DNA of 64,000 bases. Origin: Anaerocolumna jejuensis DSM 15929. Its GTDB lineage: Bacteria > Bacillota > Clostridia > Lachnospirales > Lachnospiraceae. The notes beneath the pieces are model-generated. The model was given only the letters and a program-made list of their open reading frames with translations, was not told the DNA's origin and did not search any database. The stretch lies in assembly GCF_900142215.1 (NCBI RefSeq), contig NZ_FRAC01000006.1, positions 310,001 through 374,000 of the forward strand, in the 5' to 3' direction. Below, piece by piece: positions 24,254 to 34,181 of the stretch. The translations under genes were made by a program, and so were the position numbers. Each line of letters starts with the position of its first letter. The stretch's first letter is position 1.

Positions 24254-26533
24254 CTATTTAGAAGCCTCTCGTTTTAAGAAAGAAAATCCGCCATTTTTGG
24301 AGTACAGTATTGCAATAACGATTATAACGGAACATATGACCAGAGTCGTTATCATCCCCCAGCTTGTGGCGCTGTATTGAACAAGTACCGGAGCTGCAAG
24401 CAGTGAAACCAGGTTCATGACTTTAATCATGGGGTTCAGGGCAGGACCGGCAGTATCCTTAAGGGGATCGCCAACGGTATCGCCGACGACAGCCGCTTTG
24501 TGGGCTTCGGATCCCTTACCGCCGTAAAGTCCGTCTTCAATGGTCTTTTTTGCATTGTCCCAGGCACCGCCTGTATTTGACATAAATACCGCAAGAAGCT
24601 GCCCGGAAACAATAACACCTGCAAGGAAGCCTCCCAGGGATTCAACCCCAAGTAAAATACCTACTACCAAAGGACTGAGTATGCCGATTAAAGCAAGCCC
24701 TATAAGTTCTTTTTGAGCTGAAACTGTACAAATATCAACTGCCTTCTGATAATCCGGCTTTACTTTTCTTTCCAGAAGTCCCGGTATCTTAAACTGTCTT
24801 CTAACTTCTTCTACAATCTTTGCCGCAGCACGGGTAACCGCATTAATAACCAGCGAGGAGAACAGCCAGGGAATACATGCTCCGATTAGAACACCAACGA
24901 ATATTTTGGGCTCCGATACACGGATACCGGTGTTTGCAATTCTTAAGGAATCGCTGACATTCATCTGGGCCTGCATCTTCGTGACATCTGTTAAGAAGGA
25001 GCCAAAGAGGGAAACCGCAGCAATAACGGCCGATCCGATTGCAACGCCTTTCGTAATCGCCTTTGTGGTATTACCGGTTGCATCCAGATGGTCCATGACC
25101 TTTCTTGCTTCTTTATCAAGACCGGAAAGTTCCCCTATACCATTGGCGTTATCGGAAATCGGTCCGAAAGAATCCATCGCTACATTATTTCCGGTAAGGG
25201 TAAGCATACCGATACCTGTCATAGCCACACCATATAGTATATAGGTAGTTCCCATACCGTGATAAATGAGGGTAGAGGTCAGTATGGTAATAGCAATAAC
25301 GAGTGTCTGCCATACCGCACTTTCATAGCCTTCCGCAATACCTCTTAACAGAAGTGTTGCAGAGCCTGTCTTTGATGAGGCAGCGATATCTTTAACAGGC
25401 CTGTAATGGGTATCCGTAAAGTATTTCGTTATTTCATCAAGAACAATAGCAAGAACAATACCAACACCTACTGAAAAGAAGGCTCTCCACTCATTCATGT
25501 AGAAATGAGCCAGCAGCGCAAAGGAAACAAGGCTTATTGCCGCCGATATATAGAAGCCCTTGTTAATGGAAGACATTGCATTACTGCCTTTTAAGTCCTT
25601 GGAACCTTTAACCAGATATGTACCGATCATTGAGGACAATACACCGATACCTCTTACCAGCAGCGGGAATACGATCCACTTTAAATCACCATGATTAAGA
25701 TTCATTAAAGCCAGACCAAGAATAAGGCCGGAAACAATGGTAACTTCATAGGATTCGAATATATCAGCCGCCATACCGGCACAGTCACCGACATTATCGC
25801 CTACAAGGTCTGCAATAACGGCAGCATTTCTTTCGTCATCCTCCGGAAGATTGGCTTCTACTTTCCCTACAAGGTCCGCTCCAACATCCGCTGCTTTTGT
25901 ATAAATACCGCCGCCCACTCTCATGAAAAGGGCCAGCAGCGTACCGCCAAAGCCAAAGCCTAACAGCGCATCAGGTGCGGCAATACCAAATACCATAAAT
26001 ATCAGGGTACCGCCAAGAAGTCCCAATCCGTCTGTCAGCATACCTGTTATTGTACCTGTTCTATATGCAATCTTAAGGGCTTCACCAAAGCTTCTTCTTG
26101 ATGCGGAAGCAACCCGGACGTTACCCTCGACAGCCATTCTCATGCCAAACTGACCAACCATCAAGGAGAAGCATGCTCCCATAATGAAAGCAATGGCCCG
26201 TCCGATACCGATAATGACTTTAACAGTGTTTTCGGACTTGCCAGCGAAACGGCTCATTGCCTCATCCGAAGGCGGTACAACATAAACAGATAAAAACAGT
26301 ACAAAAGTAAGAACAACAATAAGTGGTACGATTGTTTTTAACTGCCGCTTCAGGTAAGTATCCGCACCGACTTTGATAGCGCCCCATACTTCCTGCATTT
26401 TAGCAGTTCCTTTGTCATACTTCATAATTTGCCTTCTAAGTAAAAGGGCATACCCTAAACCAAGAAATGCAATAAGAAGTACACACCAGATAGCGACAAT
26501 CTCAAAGGTAGTCGCATTTGCAAGATTAAACAT
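24254..26533 (-). CDS. hppA: membrane-bound proton-translocating pyrophosphatase
   Basis: 759 residues with about 16 membrane spans; couples pyrophosphate hydrolysis to ion pumping. Substrate-site motifs DVGADLVGKVE (216-226), DNVGDCAGMAADIFESYE and the C-terminal GDTVGDPLKDTAGPALN are intact. The GNTT-K-A-I-T stretch has Lys491 and Thr494, the pair known from K+-independent H+-pumping enzymes; K+-dependent forms have Ala there. So H+ pumping without K+ requirement is inferred. AGGAGGAG precedes the ATG. Monocistronic by context. Confidence 0.97.
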   Translation of the reverse strand: MFNLANATTFEIVAIWCVLLIAFLGLGYALLLRRQIMKYDKGTAKMQEVWGAIKVGADTYLKRQLKTIVPLIVVLTFVLFLSVYVVPPSDEAMSRFAGKSENTVKVIIGIGRAIAFIMGACFSLMVGQFGMRMAVEGNVRVASASRRSFGEALKIAYRTGTITGMLTDGLGLLGGTLIFMVFGIAAPDALLGFGFGGTLLALFMRVGGGIYTKAADVGADLVGKVEANLPEDDERNAAVIADLVGDNVGDCAGMAADIFESYEVTIVSGLILGLALMNLNHGDLKWIVFPLLVRGIGVLSSMIGTYLVKGSKDLKGSNAMSSINKGFYISAAISLVSFALLAHFYMNEWRAFFSVGVGIVLAIVLDEITKYFTDTHYRPVKDIAASSKTGSATLLLRGIAEGYESAVWQTLVIAITILTSTLIYHGMGTTYILYGVAMTGIGMLTLTGNNVAMDSFGPISDNANGIGELSGLDKEARKVMDHLDATGNTTKAITKGVAIGSAVIAAVSLFGSFLTDVTKMQAQMNVSDSLRIANTGIRVSEPKIFVGVLIGACIPWLFSSLVINAVTRAAAKIVEEVRRQFKIPGLLERKVKPDYQKAVDICTVSAQKELIGLALIGILSPLVVGILLGVESLGGFLAGVIVSGQLLAVFMSNTGGAWDNAKKTIEDGLYGGKGSEAHKAAVVGDTVGDPLKDTAGPALNPMIKVMNLVSLLAAPVLVQYSATSWGMITTLVICSVIIVIAILYSKNGGFSFLKREASK

Positions 26534-27193
26534 GAAATTACTCCTCCTGTCAGATATAAAGTATAGTTTATAAACATTTACAATTATATACCGTTTTTCA
26601 TTAAAATGCTACTAATTTCTTAATTAATACAATATAATTTAAGCACATCTTACAATGCGTTTTACTTATAATTCCATTAATTTCGACATTTTATACAGTG
26701 TAATAATTTTAAAATGTTTAATTGTTGTTTTTGTTTTCCCTTGAATTAATACAGCAATTGGAGGTCATTTCATAACACAAAGGAGCTATGACTAAGAAGT
26801 TGTTATGAAACAGTTTTGTAGAAATATGTCATTTCACAACACCTACGTACTCCAGCTGCAATACCCGGGGATTTTATTTATACATGAAAGATTACTGGCA
26901 TGCCACCTTATATTTATATTCTATTTTTTTGCAATAATTCTTTTACAATTAAATTTATATACGAATTTTTTCAAATTTCAAAAAGCAAAGGAGCTGCTGC
27001 ACCTTTATACTTATAGGGATACAAGAAGCTCTGTAAACTCCTTGTATCCCTAAAGTTGCTGTGCAACAGCTCCTTAATTAATACACTTGAATATTGCTTA
27101 TTTTATTTAATCCTGGGAAAGAATTCCTGCAATGGCTCCGACAGGTGTGCTGATGAGCAGAATACCAATAATACCAAGCGCCCGGCTAAGATA
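26534..27193. other. 660-bp gene-free gap between ilvA and hppA
   Basis: Very AT-rich hppA leader with a possible -10 (TATAAT near 26590), a hairpin TTTCATAACA/TGTTATGAAA (26768-26810), the large hairpin at 26988-27075, and 28 in-frame codons beyond the ilvA stop. Confidence 0.5.
26988..27075 (-). terminator. 88-bp double-stem hairpin, probable ilvA/ftsY operon terminator
   Basis: Outer stem AAGGAGCTGCTGCAC/GTGCAACAGCTCCTT and inner stem AGGGATACAAG/CTTGTATCCCT; in the minus sense it ends CTCCTTTGCTTTTTG. Outer stem shares GCTGYTGCA with hairpins at 46436-46500 and 49862-50048. Confidence 0.7.
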
Positions 27194-28414
27194 TTAACTA
27201 TATGTATTTTTAGGCTGTACTATCTGAGGATCGTAACCTTTTTCCTTTAATGCCTGGACAATAACGTCCTTATGTTCATGTCCGAAGGTCTCCATGGTAA
27301 TCGTCAGCTCCACTGCACTGTTTCTGTTGATGGAAACAAACTGGTTATGGTCCAGGCGGATTATATTTCCCTGCTTTTCTGCTATTACATTGGCTACATT
27401 TACAAGCTCACCGGGACGGTCCGGTAACAGAACCGATACCGTGAATATACGCCCTCTCTGGATCAATCCGTGCTGTACAACAGAGGATACAGTAATAACA
27501 TCCATATTGCCTCCGCTTAAGATGGAGACTACCTTTTTACCGCTGCAGTTTAAATGCTTTAAGGCAGCAACCGTTAAGAGGCCTGAATTCTCCACTACCA
27601 TCTTATGGTTTTCAATCATATCCAGAAAGCTTACGATTAATTCCCGGTCATCAATGGTTATGATTTCATCAATGTTCTTCTGAATATAGGGAAAGATATT
27701 ACTTCCGGGAGTTTTTACAGCTGTTCCGTCTGCAATGGTCTCAATGTGGGGCAGAGTTACAACGTGCCCTGCCTTTATGGACTCTTCCATACAGTTTGCT
27801 CCTAAGGGCTCTACTCCGATGACTTTGATATTAGGATTTAACAGCTTTGCCAAAGTTGATACACCTGCCGCAAGGCCGCCTCCTCCGATAGGAACCAGAA
27901 TGATATCAACAGTAGGAAGCTCCTGAAAGATTTCCATAGCTATGGTACCCTGGCCTGTTGCAACTACTTCATCATCAAAAGGATGGATAAAGGTATAGCC
28001 CTCCTCTTCTGCCAGCTTTAAGGCATACTGACAGGCATCATCATATACGTTTCCGTATAGAATTACCTCAGCACCATAACTTTTTGTACGGTTTACCTTA
28101 ATGAGAGGTGTGGTGGTGGGCATTACAATCTTTGCCTTTGCACCGTATATTCTGGATGCATAAGCAACTCCCTGTGCATGATTTCCCGCAGAGGCTGTAA
28201 TCAGGCCCTTTTCCCTGTCCTCCTTGCTTAAGGTGCTGATTTTATAATAAGCACCTCTTACCTTATACGCACCGGTGAACTGCATATTTTCAGGCTTTAG
28301 AAATACCTTGTTTCCCGTAGTATCAGAAAAATAATCGCTATAGATTAATTTTGTTCTTAAAGTTACCCTTTTTACTGTTTCCGCAGCTTCCTCGAATTTA
28401 TCCAATGTCATCAT
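27194..28414 (-). CDS. ilvA: threonine ammonia-lyase (threonine dehydratase)
   Basis: 406 residues: PLP fold-type II catalytic domain with the cofactor lysine in FTGAYKVRGAYYK, TASAGNHAQGVAYASRIYG and the PLP-phosphate loop VPIGGGGLAAG, then one ACT domain at about 330-400 (VSVLLPDRPGELVNVANVIA). Converts threonine to 2-oxobutanoate. One ACT domain and this length fit the catabolic/TdcB-like group of Gram-positives (symbol ilvA or tdcB). It lies 14 bp after ftsY, so it may be cotranscribed. Confidence 0.93.
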   Translation of the reverse strand: MMTLDKFEEAAETVKRVTLRTKLIYSDYFSDTTGNKVFLKPENMQFTGAYKVRGAYYKISTLSKEDREKGLITASAGNHAQGVAYASRIYGAKAKIVMPTTTPLIKVNRTKSYGAEVILYGNVYDDACQYALKLAEEEGYTFIHPFDDEVVATGQGTIAMEIFQELPTVDIILVPIGGGGLAAGVSTLAKLLNPNIKVIGVEPLGANCMEESIKAGHVVTLPHIETIADGTAVKTPGSNIFPYIQKNIDEIITIDDRELIVSFLDMIENHKMVVENSGLLTVAALKHLNCSGKKVVSILSGGNMDVITVSSVVQHGLIQRGRIFTVSVLLPDRPGELVNVANVIAEKQGNIIRLDHNQFVSINRNSAVELTITMETFGHEHKDVIVQALKEKGYDPQIVQPKNTYS

Positions 28415-28428
28415 TTCGAATTCTCCTT

Positions 28429-29352
28429 TTAGTTAAACAGCGCGTTTACAAAATCACCTGCGTTGAATTTCTGCAAATCATCAATGTGTTCCCCGATACC
28501 GATGTATTTTACCGGTATGCCAAGCTCTGCCTGAATGGCTATTGCTATTCCTCCCTTTGCCGTACCGTCTAACTTGGTTAAAATAATACCTGTTATATCA
28601 GCGATTTCCTTGAACTGTTTTGCCTGGGATAATGCATTTTGTCCAGTTGTTCCGTCAAGAACAAGAAGAGTTTCACGGTATGCATCCGTGTATTCTCTTG
28701 TAATTACCCTGTCTATCTTTTTCAGCTCTTCCATAAGGTTTTTCTTATTATGAAGCCTTCCTGCCGTATCACAGATAAGTACATCGGTTCCCCTGGCCTT
28801 TGCCGAGGTCACCGCATCATATATGACTGCTGCAGGGTCCGAGCCTTCCTTTTGTGCGATTATTTCAACACCTGCACGGTTGGCCCATTCGGTAAGCTGT
28901 TCTATGGCGGCGGCACGGAAGGTATCCGCTGCTGCTACCATGACCTTCTTTCCCTTATCCTTTAACTGACCGGCAAGTTTGCCGACGGAGGTGGTCTTTC
29001 CTACTCCGTTCACACCAATCAAAAGAACAATGGACTTTTGATTTTCAAAATCATAGGCGGCTTCGGTGACTTTCATCTGGTCCATAATACTCTGTATTAA
29101 CAGCTCTTTGCATTCCTTGGGTTCCTTTATCCTGGCTTCCTTTACTTTCTGTTTTAAATCAGATATGATGGACCCTGTAGTATTAATACCGATATCTGCC
29201 ATAATAAGAATTTCTTCCAGCTCTTCATAAAATTCGTCGTCAATACTTGAAAACCCGCTGAAAATGGATTCAATACCGGCTACGATATTATTCCTTGTTT
29301 TTGAGAGTCCTTCTACCAGCCGGCCAAAAAAACCTTTCTTATTTTCTCCCAT
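28429..29352 (-). CDS. ftsY: signal recognition particle receptor FtsY
   Basis: About 307 residues: short N-terminal region, NG domain with G1 GVNGVGKTTSVGKLAG, DTFRAAAIEQL, DTAGRLHNKKNLMEEL, LTKLDGTAKGG and GIGEHIDDLQKFN. Docks SRP (Ffh) at the membrane. The long acidic A-domain of E. coli is absent, as usual in Firmicutes. ATG at 29352 is preferred (GAGG five bases ahead); 29373 is a second possibility. Starts 46 bp past smc. Confidence 0.97.
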   Translation of the reverse strand: MGENKKGFFGRLVEGLSKTRNNIVAGIESIFSGFSSIDDEFYEELEEILIMADIGINTTGSIISDLKQKVKEARIKEPKECKELLIQSIMDQMKVTEAAYDFENQKSIVLLIGVNGVGKTTSVGKLAGQLKDKGKKVMVAAADTFRAAAIEQLTEWANRAGVEIIAQKEGSDPAAVIYDAVTSAKARGTDVLICDTAGRLHNKKNLMEELKKIDRVITREYTDAYRETLLVLDGTTGQNALSQAKQFKEIADITGIILTKLDGTAKGGIAIAIQAELGIPVKYIGIGEHIDDLQKFNAGDFVNALFN

Positions 29353-29398
29353 CCTTACCTCTTTTCCGGACATGTTTTCTATGTCCTTAGCTAACGCA

Positions 29399-32300
29399 TT
29401 ATTTATCTAAATCATTTTCTATAAGGTTTACAGATACAAGGGTGGATACACCCTTTTCCTGCATGGTGATGCCGTATAAAACATCTGCGGCATTCATCGT
29501 TCCTCTTCTATGGGTAATTATAATAAACTGTGTTTCCTTCGTAAGTTTATGAAGGTATTTCGCAAAACGCTTTACGTTTGCATCATCTAAGGCTGCTTCA
29601 ATCTCATCCAAAAGGCAAAATGGTGACGGCTTTAGGTTCTGGATGGCAAAAAGCAGGGATATTGCTGTAAGTGCCTTCTCACCACCGGACAGCTGCATCA
29701 TATTCTGGAGCTTCTTTCCCGGCGGCTGGGAAGTAATGATGATGCCTGCCTCCAGAACATCTTCTCCTTCCGTTAGTTCCAGTGTTGCCCGTCCTCCGCC
29801 GAATAATTCCTTGAAAACCAGGTCAAATTGCACCTTAATCTGTGCAAATTTTTCATTGAATTGGTTCCTCATCTCCTCATCCAGCTCTTCTATGATGTGT
29901 ACCAGGGTCTCTTCTGCTTTTTCAATATCCTCTTTTTGTCCTTTTAAGAATAAGAAACGTTCCGAAAGGTTCTTGTAATCTTCGATTGCGTTAATATTTA
30001 CATCGCCAAGCCCCTTCATGCTGCTCTTAACCTCACCAATGCGTTTTTTCAGATAAGTTGGCTCGGTATTGTTAAGAGCTTCACTGTCCAGCGCTTCTAT
30101 CGCCGTATGTAAGGTGAGCTCGTATTCTTCCCACATATAATTTTTCTTTTCATTTAACTGTTCTTCCAGTCGTTCCAGCTGACCGTTTAAGCGGAAAATT
30201 TCCTTATCCAGATTTATGATTTCCTTGGAAAGCTCTTCCCTGCGCTCGAAAAATGACTTGTGAGTGATGGATACTTCCTCTTTTTTCGCCTGCAGCTCTT
30301 TTATCCGTTCTTCCAGCCGTTGAATTTCACCTGCAAAATTCTTAATCTTTTCTTCATCGGAAAGGATTGCATCCTGCTTTTCACTGTATGATGCCAGAGA
30401 TTCCTCCCTGTTTTTCCTTATGGTGTTCTCTTCTTCGTATAGTTTTTCCAGATCACGTTTTACCCTTTTAATATTTTCAAGGAAATGCTGGTTATTCTGT
30501 TCAAAGGCAGACATTTCAGCTTTTAAGGAGGAAACCCTTTCGCTTACTTCCTGCTCTTTTACCTTCACTTCTTCCAGCTTCCTGTTCATCTCATCAATCT
30601 GCTGTTCATTTTCCCTGCTCTTTTCTTCATTCAGAACAAGGCTTTCCTTTAAGCTATTTATGTTCTTATTTAATTCTATACTCTGAGTCTCAATTTGATT
30701 TATTTCATTTGTAATTTCTTCGTAAAGCAGCCCTAATTCCTGCTTCTTCTTACCGCTTTGGGACAAATGCAGTTTTGAGGTATTTTCCTCCAGATAGATT
30801 CCCTGCAGTGCCTGCTTCTTCTCTTCCATCTCCTGAAGAACCAGCTGAACCTCCTGGTTGAGACCATCACGGCGCTTTGTAAGCTCAAGTCCCTCGGTCT
30901 TTAAGCGGGCAATCCTTTCCTCCAGATCTTCTATCTCACGCCTTCTGCTTAACAGATTGCTGGAATTCTTATAAGCTCCTCCTGATATGGAGCCGCCGGG
31001 GCTTAACAGCTCCCCGTCCAAGGTGATAATACGAAGGGTATGGTTATATTTCCTTGCAATTGCCAGTGCATTGTCAATATGATCAACCACAAGACTTTTG
31101 CCAAGGAGATATTGCATCAGCCCCTTAAAACGCTCCTCTGTTTTTACCAGAGTATTAGCTAAGCCAATTACCCCTTTTTCCTCCAGGTATTTTTGCTGCC
31201 CGTAGCTTTCCTTTGCTGAGATGCTCGTCAGGGGAAGAAAGGTTGCCCTGCCGAATTTATTTTTCTTTAAATATTCTATCAGTTCCTTCGCTGTTGCTTC
31301 CGTATCCGTTACAATATTTTGAATACTTCCGCCCAACGCTGTTTCTACGGCAGTTTCATATTGGGGCTCCGTCTTTATGATATCAGCAACTACACCGATA
31401 ATTCCGGGAGTATCCTTTTTCTCCATAATCTTACGGATACTGTTACCATAGCCCTCGTAACGTTCCGTCAGATTCTTCAATGCCTCAAGCTGGGACTTGC
31501 CGGTGTGATAGGCCTGCTGCTTCTTCTGGACCTCTTCCTCAATTCCCTTTAAGCTTTCCCGGTACTCCTCTACCTTTTCCTGGGATAATTTTGTTTCCTT
31601 CAGATTATTCTCTATATTCTGACAGAGGTCATCCAGGTCCTTCCTGATTTTCTGTATTTCCAGATCCAGAACTGCTTCTTCACTTTTATTGCGCAGCAGC
31701 TTCTGGGTCAATTCCGTCTTCTTAATGTTATTTTGTTCTAAAATAGTTTCATAGCGCTGTAAATTGGTTTTGATACCGGAATTTTCGCTTAAGAAATCAA
31801 ATATCTCTCCATGGAGGCTTTCTGTACGCCTGGTATCTTCCTTTATCTTACCCCTGATTTCCTCTAAAAGCAGAATGTCCTTTGACTGCTTATCATCCAA
31901 TTCATCCATTCTGGCATCCAGCTGGTTCTTTTCCTTTATATAACCTTCCTGCTCGGAGGATTTTGTCTTGATTTCATCTGCGATTACCTGTAGCCGGGAT
32001 TCGTAATGGGCGTCATTCTGCTTGATGGAAAGAAGCTGTTCCTTTAGAACCTTGATCTCACCTTCTGTCTTTTCCTGTTCCAGACGGTTATTGCTCTGCG
32101 CGGCCTTTAATTCTTCCAGAGAAGTATTATAGCCTTCGATTTCACCTTCTAAACGCTCAAACTCTTCCTTCATGTGCTCTGATTTCTCATTGGCAGTCTG
32201 AAAGGCATCGTTTGCAATAGCAAGCTTTTCACTGGTCTGGTCCTTGGTTTCTTTAATTTTCTCATTTTCTAACAAAAACAGCTGTATGTCAAGTCCTTTT

Positions 32301-32965
32301 AATTCATCCCTTAACTTCAGGTATTCCTTTGCTACCGCAGACTGCTTCTCTAAGGGAGCGGTCTGCTTCTCGATTTCAGATAGAATATCCTGAATTCTGC
32401 TCAGATTCAACCGTTCTTCTTCCAGATTATGCTGCGCTGCCGCTTTTCTTTTCTTAAATTTCACGATTCCTGCCGCTTCATCAAATAATTCTCTGCGGTC
32501 TTCCGGTTTTCCGCTTAATATTTTTTCAATTTGTCCCTGACCGATAATGGAATAGCCTTCTTTACCGATACCGGTATCCAGGAACAATTCCTGTACATCC
32601 TTTAATCTGCAGCTGTTTCCGTTTAACAGGTATTCGCTTTCTCCCGAACGGTAGACCCTTCTTGCTACTGTGACTTCATCATATTCAATGGGAAGCTTGT
32701 GGTCTTCGTTATTAATAGTAAGGGAAACATAGGCAAATCCCAAAGGCTTTCTAGCCTCCGTACCGGAAAAAATAACATCCTCCATCCTGGCACCACGTAA
32801 CTGCTTTGCACTTTGCTCACCTAATACCCAGCGCACTGCATCCGCTACATTACTCTTACCGCTGCCGTTTGGACCTACAATTCCGGTAATTCCGTCATGA
32901 AATTCAAAGATAATTTTATTGGCAAAGGATTTAAAGCCATATACTTCGATACTTTTTAAATACAT
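29399..32965 (-). CDS. smc: chromosome segregation protein SMC
   Basis: 1188 residues. N-terminal ATPase half with Walker A GPNGSGKSN (31-39), coiled coil from about 170, hinge at about 510-670 (GIIGVVADIIKTEPQYETAV ... GELLSPGGSISGG), second coiled coil, then the ABC signature LSGGEKALTA and Walker B LLDEIEAALDD. Condenses and organises the chromosome with ScpAB. GGGAG precedes the ATG. In the conserved rnc-smc-ftsY order. Confidence 0.99.
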   Translation of the reverse strand: MYLKSIEVYGFKSFANKIIFEFHDGITGIVGPNGSGKSNVADAVRWVLGEQSAKQLRGARMEDVIFSGTEARKPLGFAYVSLTINNEDHKLPIEYDEVTVARRVYRSGESEYLLNGNSCRLKDVQELFLDTGIGKEGYSIIGQGQIEKILSGKPEDRRELFDEAAGIVKFKKRKAAAQHNLEEERLNLSRIQDILSEIEKQTAPLEKQSAVAKEYLKLRDELKGLDIQLFLLENEKIKETKDQTSEKLAIANDAFQTANEKSEHMKEEFERLEGEIEGYNTSLEELKAAQSNNRLEQEKTEGEIKVLKEQLLSIKQNDAHYESRLQVIADEIKTKSSEQEGYIKEKNQLDARMDELDDKQSKDILLLEEIRGKIKEDTRRTESLHGEIFDFLSENSGIKTNLQRYETILEQNNIKKTELTQKLLRNKSEEAVLDLEIQKIRKDLDDLCQNIENNLKETKLSQEKVEEYRESLKGIEEEVQKKQQAYHTGKSQLEALKNLTERYEGYGNSIRKIMEKKDTPGIIGVVADIIKTEPQYETAVETALGGSIQNIVTDTEATAKELIEYLKKNKFGRATFLPLTSISAKESYGQQKYLEEKGVIGLANTLVKTEERFKGLMQYLLGKSLVVDHIDNALAIARKYNHTLRIITLDGELLSPGGSISGGAYKNSSNLLSRRREIEDLEERIARLKTEGLELTKRRDGLNQEVQLVLQEMEEKKQALQGIYLEENTSKLHLSQSGKKKQELGLLYEEITNEINQIETQSIELNKNINSLKESLVLNEEKSRENEQQIDEMNRKLEEVKVKEQEVSERVSSLKAEMSAFEQNNQHFLENIKRVKRDLEKLYEEENTIRKNREESLASYSEKQDAILSDEEKIKNFAGEIQRLEERIKELQAKKEEVSITHKSFFERREELSKEIINLDKEIFRLNGQLERLEEQLNEKKNYMWEEYELTLHTAIEALDSEALNNTEPTYLKKRIGEVKSSMKGLGDVNINAIEDYKNLSERFLFLKGQKEDIEKAEETLVHIIEELDEEMRNQFNEKFAQIKVQFDLVFKELFGGGRATLELTEGEDVLEAGIIITSQPPGKKLQNMMQLSGGEKALTAISLLFAIQNLKPSPFCLLDEIEAALDDANVKRFAKYLHKLTKETQFIIITHRRGTMNAADVLYGITMQEKGVSTLVSVNLIENDLDK

Positions 32966-32983
32966 AGTAACTCCCGATATTCT

Positions 32984-33715
32984 TTATTTTGTTTGGGGAA
33001 TAAGATTTTTTTTGCGGTTTATCTTTAAGATGGAAGAATAGGCAGCCTCCTGCTCAGCAGCTTTCTTCGTTCTTCCAACTCCTGTTCCCAGACGGATATC
33101 CTTCACCAGGGCTACAACGGTAAACTGCTTATTATGATCAGGACCTTCTTCTTTGACTAATTCATATGATAGTTGTTCTTTATATTCGCTTTGAACGATT
33201 TCCTGCAAGATAGTCTTGCTATCGAAAAAGAGCTTCTTATTTTCGATATCCGATAAAATGAAACGTAAAATAAACTCTTTTGCATTAGTAAAACCACCAT
33301 CTGTATAAATAGCCCCTATTATTGCCTCAATGGTATCAGAAAGTATAGAAAACCTTTCCCTTCCGCCTGTTGCCGCCTCCCCTTTACCCAGCAGCAGGTA
33401 ATTCCCGACATTCATGTCTATTGCACAATTGGCAAGCGTCTGCTCACATACAAGTCTTGCCCTTAATTTTGTAAGCTCCCCTTCCGGCATCTTGAGATTA
33501 TTCAGATAGAGATATTCACTTGTTATAAGCTCTAATACCGCATCTCCCAGGAATTCAAGCCGCTCATTGTTTTCCAGCTTGCTAAGCCTTTTCTCATTGG
33601 CATAGGAGCTATGGGTCAGTGCCCGTTTTAATATCATACGGTCTCTAAAATAATATTCTATTGCTTCTTCAAACTTTCGCAGTCTTTCCAAAATCAATTC
33701 TTCCGATCGATTCAT
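32984..33715 (-). CDS. rnc: ribonuclease III
   Basis: 243 residues: catalytic domain with signature NERLEFLGDAVLELI and second acidic cluster SILSDTIEAIIGAIYTDGGF, then a C-terminal double-stranded-RNA-binding domain (LQEIVQSEYKEQLSYELV to KKAAEQEAAYSSIL). Processes rRNA precursors and structured mRNAs. The tandem hairpin array directly upstream (33777-33908) would be a natural substrate. Confidence 0.98.
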   Translation of the reverse strand: MNRSEELILERLRKFEEAIEYYFRDRMILKRALTHSSYANEKRLSKLENNERLEFLGDAVLELITSEYLYLNNLKMPEGELTKLRARLVCEQTLANCAIDMNVGNYLLLGKGEAATGGRERFSILSDTIEAIIGAIYTDGGFTNAKEFILRFILSDIENKKLFFDSKTILQEIVQSEYKEQLSYELVKEEGPDHNKQFTVVALVKDIRLGTGVGRTKKAAEQEAAYSSILKINRKKNLIPQTK

Positions 33716-33776
33716 TTTATTCCTCCATTTCTGTGAATTTTTATGGGTATGATTTCATGGCTTTTCATAAAAAACA

Positions 33777-33908
33777 CCCTTTAAAAAGGCAAAGCCCTTT
33801 AGAAAGGGCTGGCCTTTTAGAAAGGGCAAAGCTCTTCCGGAAAGGCCAAGCTCTTATTGAAAGGGCAAAACTCTTCCATAAAGGGCTGGCCCTTCCAGAA
33901 GGGCATAT
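33777..33908. repeat. seven-unit tandem array of self-complementary 18-20-bp repeats
   Basis: Units at 33777, 33795, 33813, 33832, 33851, 33871 and 33890 follow CYCTT-n-AAAGGGC-AAG/TGG; each can fold on itself (CCCTTT/AAAGGG) and pair with neighbours. They fill the space between the acpP stop and the rnc start. Confidence 0.85.
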
Positions 33909-33929
33909 ATTATTCCAATATGAAACTTT

Positions 33930-34163
33930 CTATTGGTTCAGTGCGTTTTTAATTTGCTCTACCGCATCACTTACGGTTATGATGTTTTCAGCTTCTTCAT
34001 TGGCAATCTCAATGTCGAATTCTTCCTCTATACCCATAATAATTTGGAAGATATCCAGGGAGTCGGCTCCTAAATCATCAACGAAGGTAGTCTCCATTGT
34101 AATTTCGTCTTCCTCCACATTTAAAACTTCACTTATGATTTTTTGTAATTTTTCAAATTCCAT
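33930..34163 (-). CDS. acpP: acyl carrier protein
   Basis: 77 residues, acidic four-helix carrier; phosphopantetheine serine in DDLGADSLDIFQII. Carries acyl chains in fatty acid synthesis. ATG at 34163 is behind AAAGG by eight bases; the GTG at 34172 overlaps it. Only 18 bp after plsX, the usual partner. A 214-bp gap with hairpin repeats separates it from rnc. Confidence 0.97.
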   Translation of the reverse strand: MEFEKLQKIISEVLNVEEDEITMETTFVDDLGADSLDIFQIIMGIEEEFDIEIANEEAENIITVSDAVEQIKNALNQ

Positions 34164-34181
34164 AATATTCACCTTTCTTTT

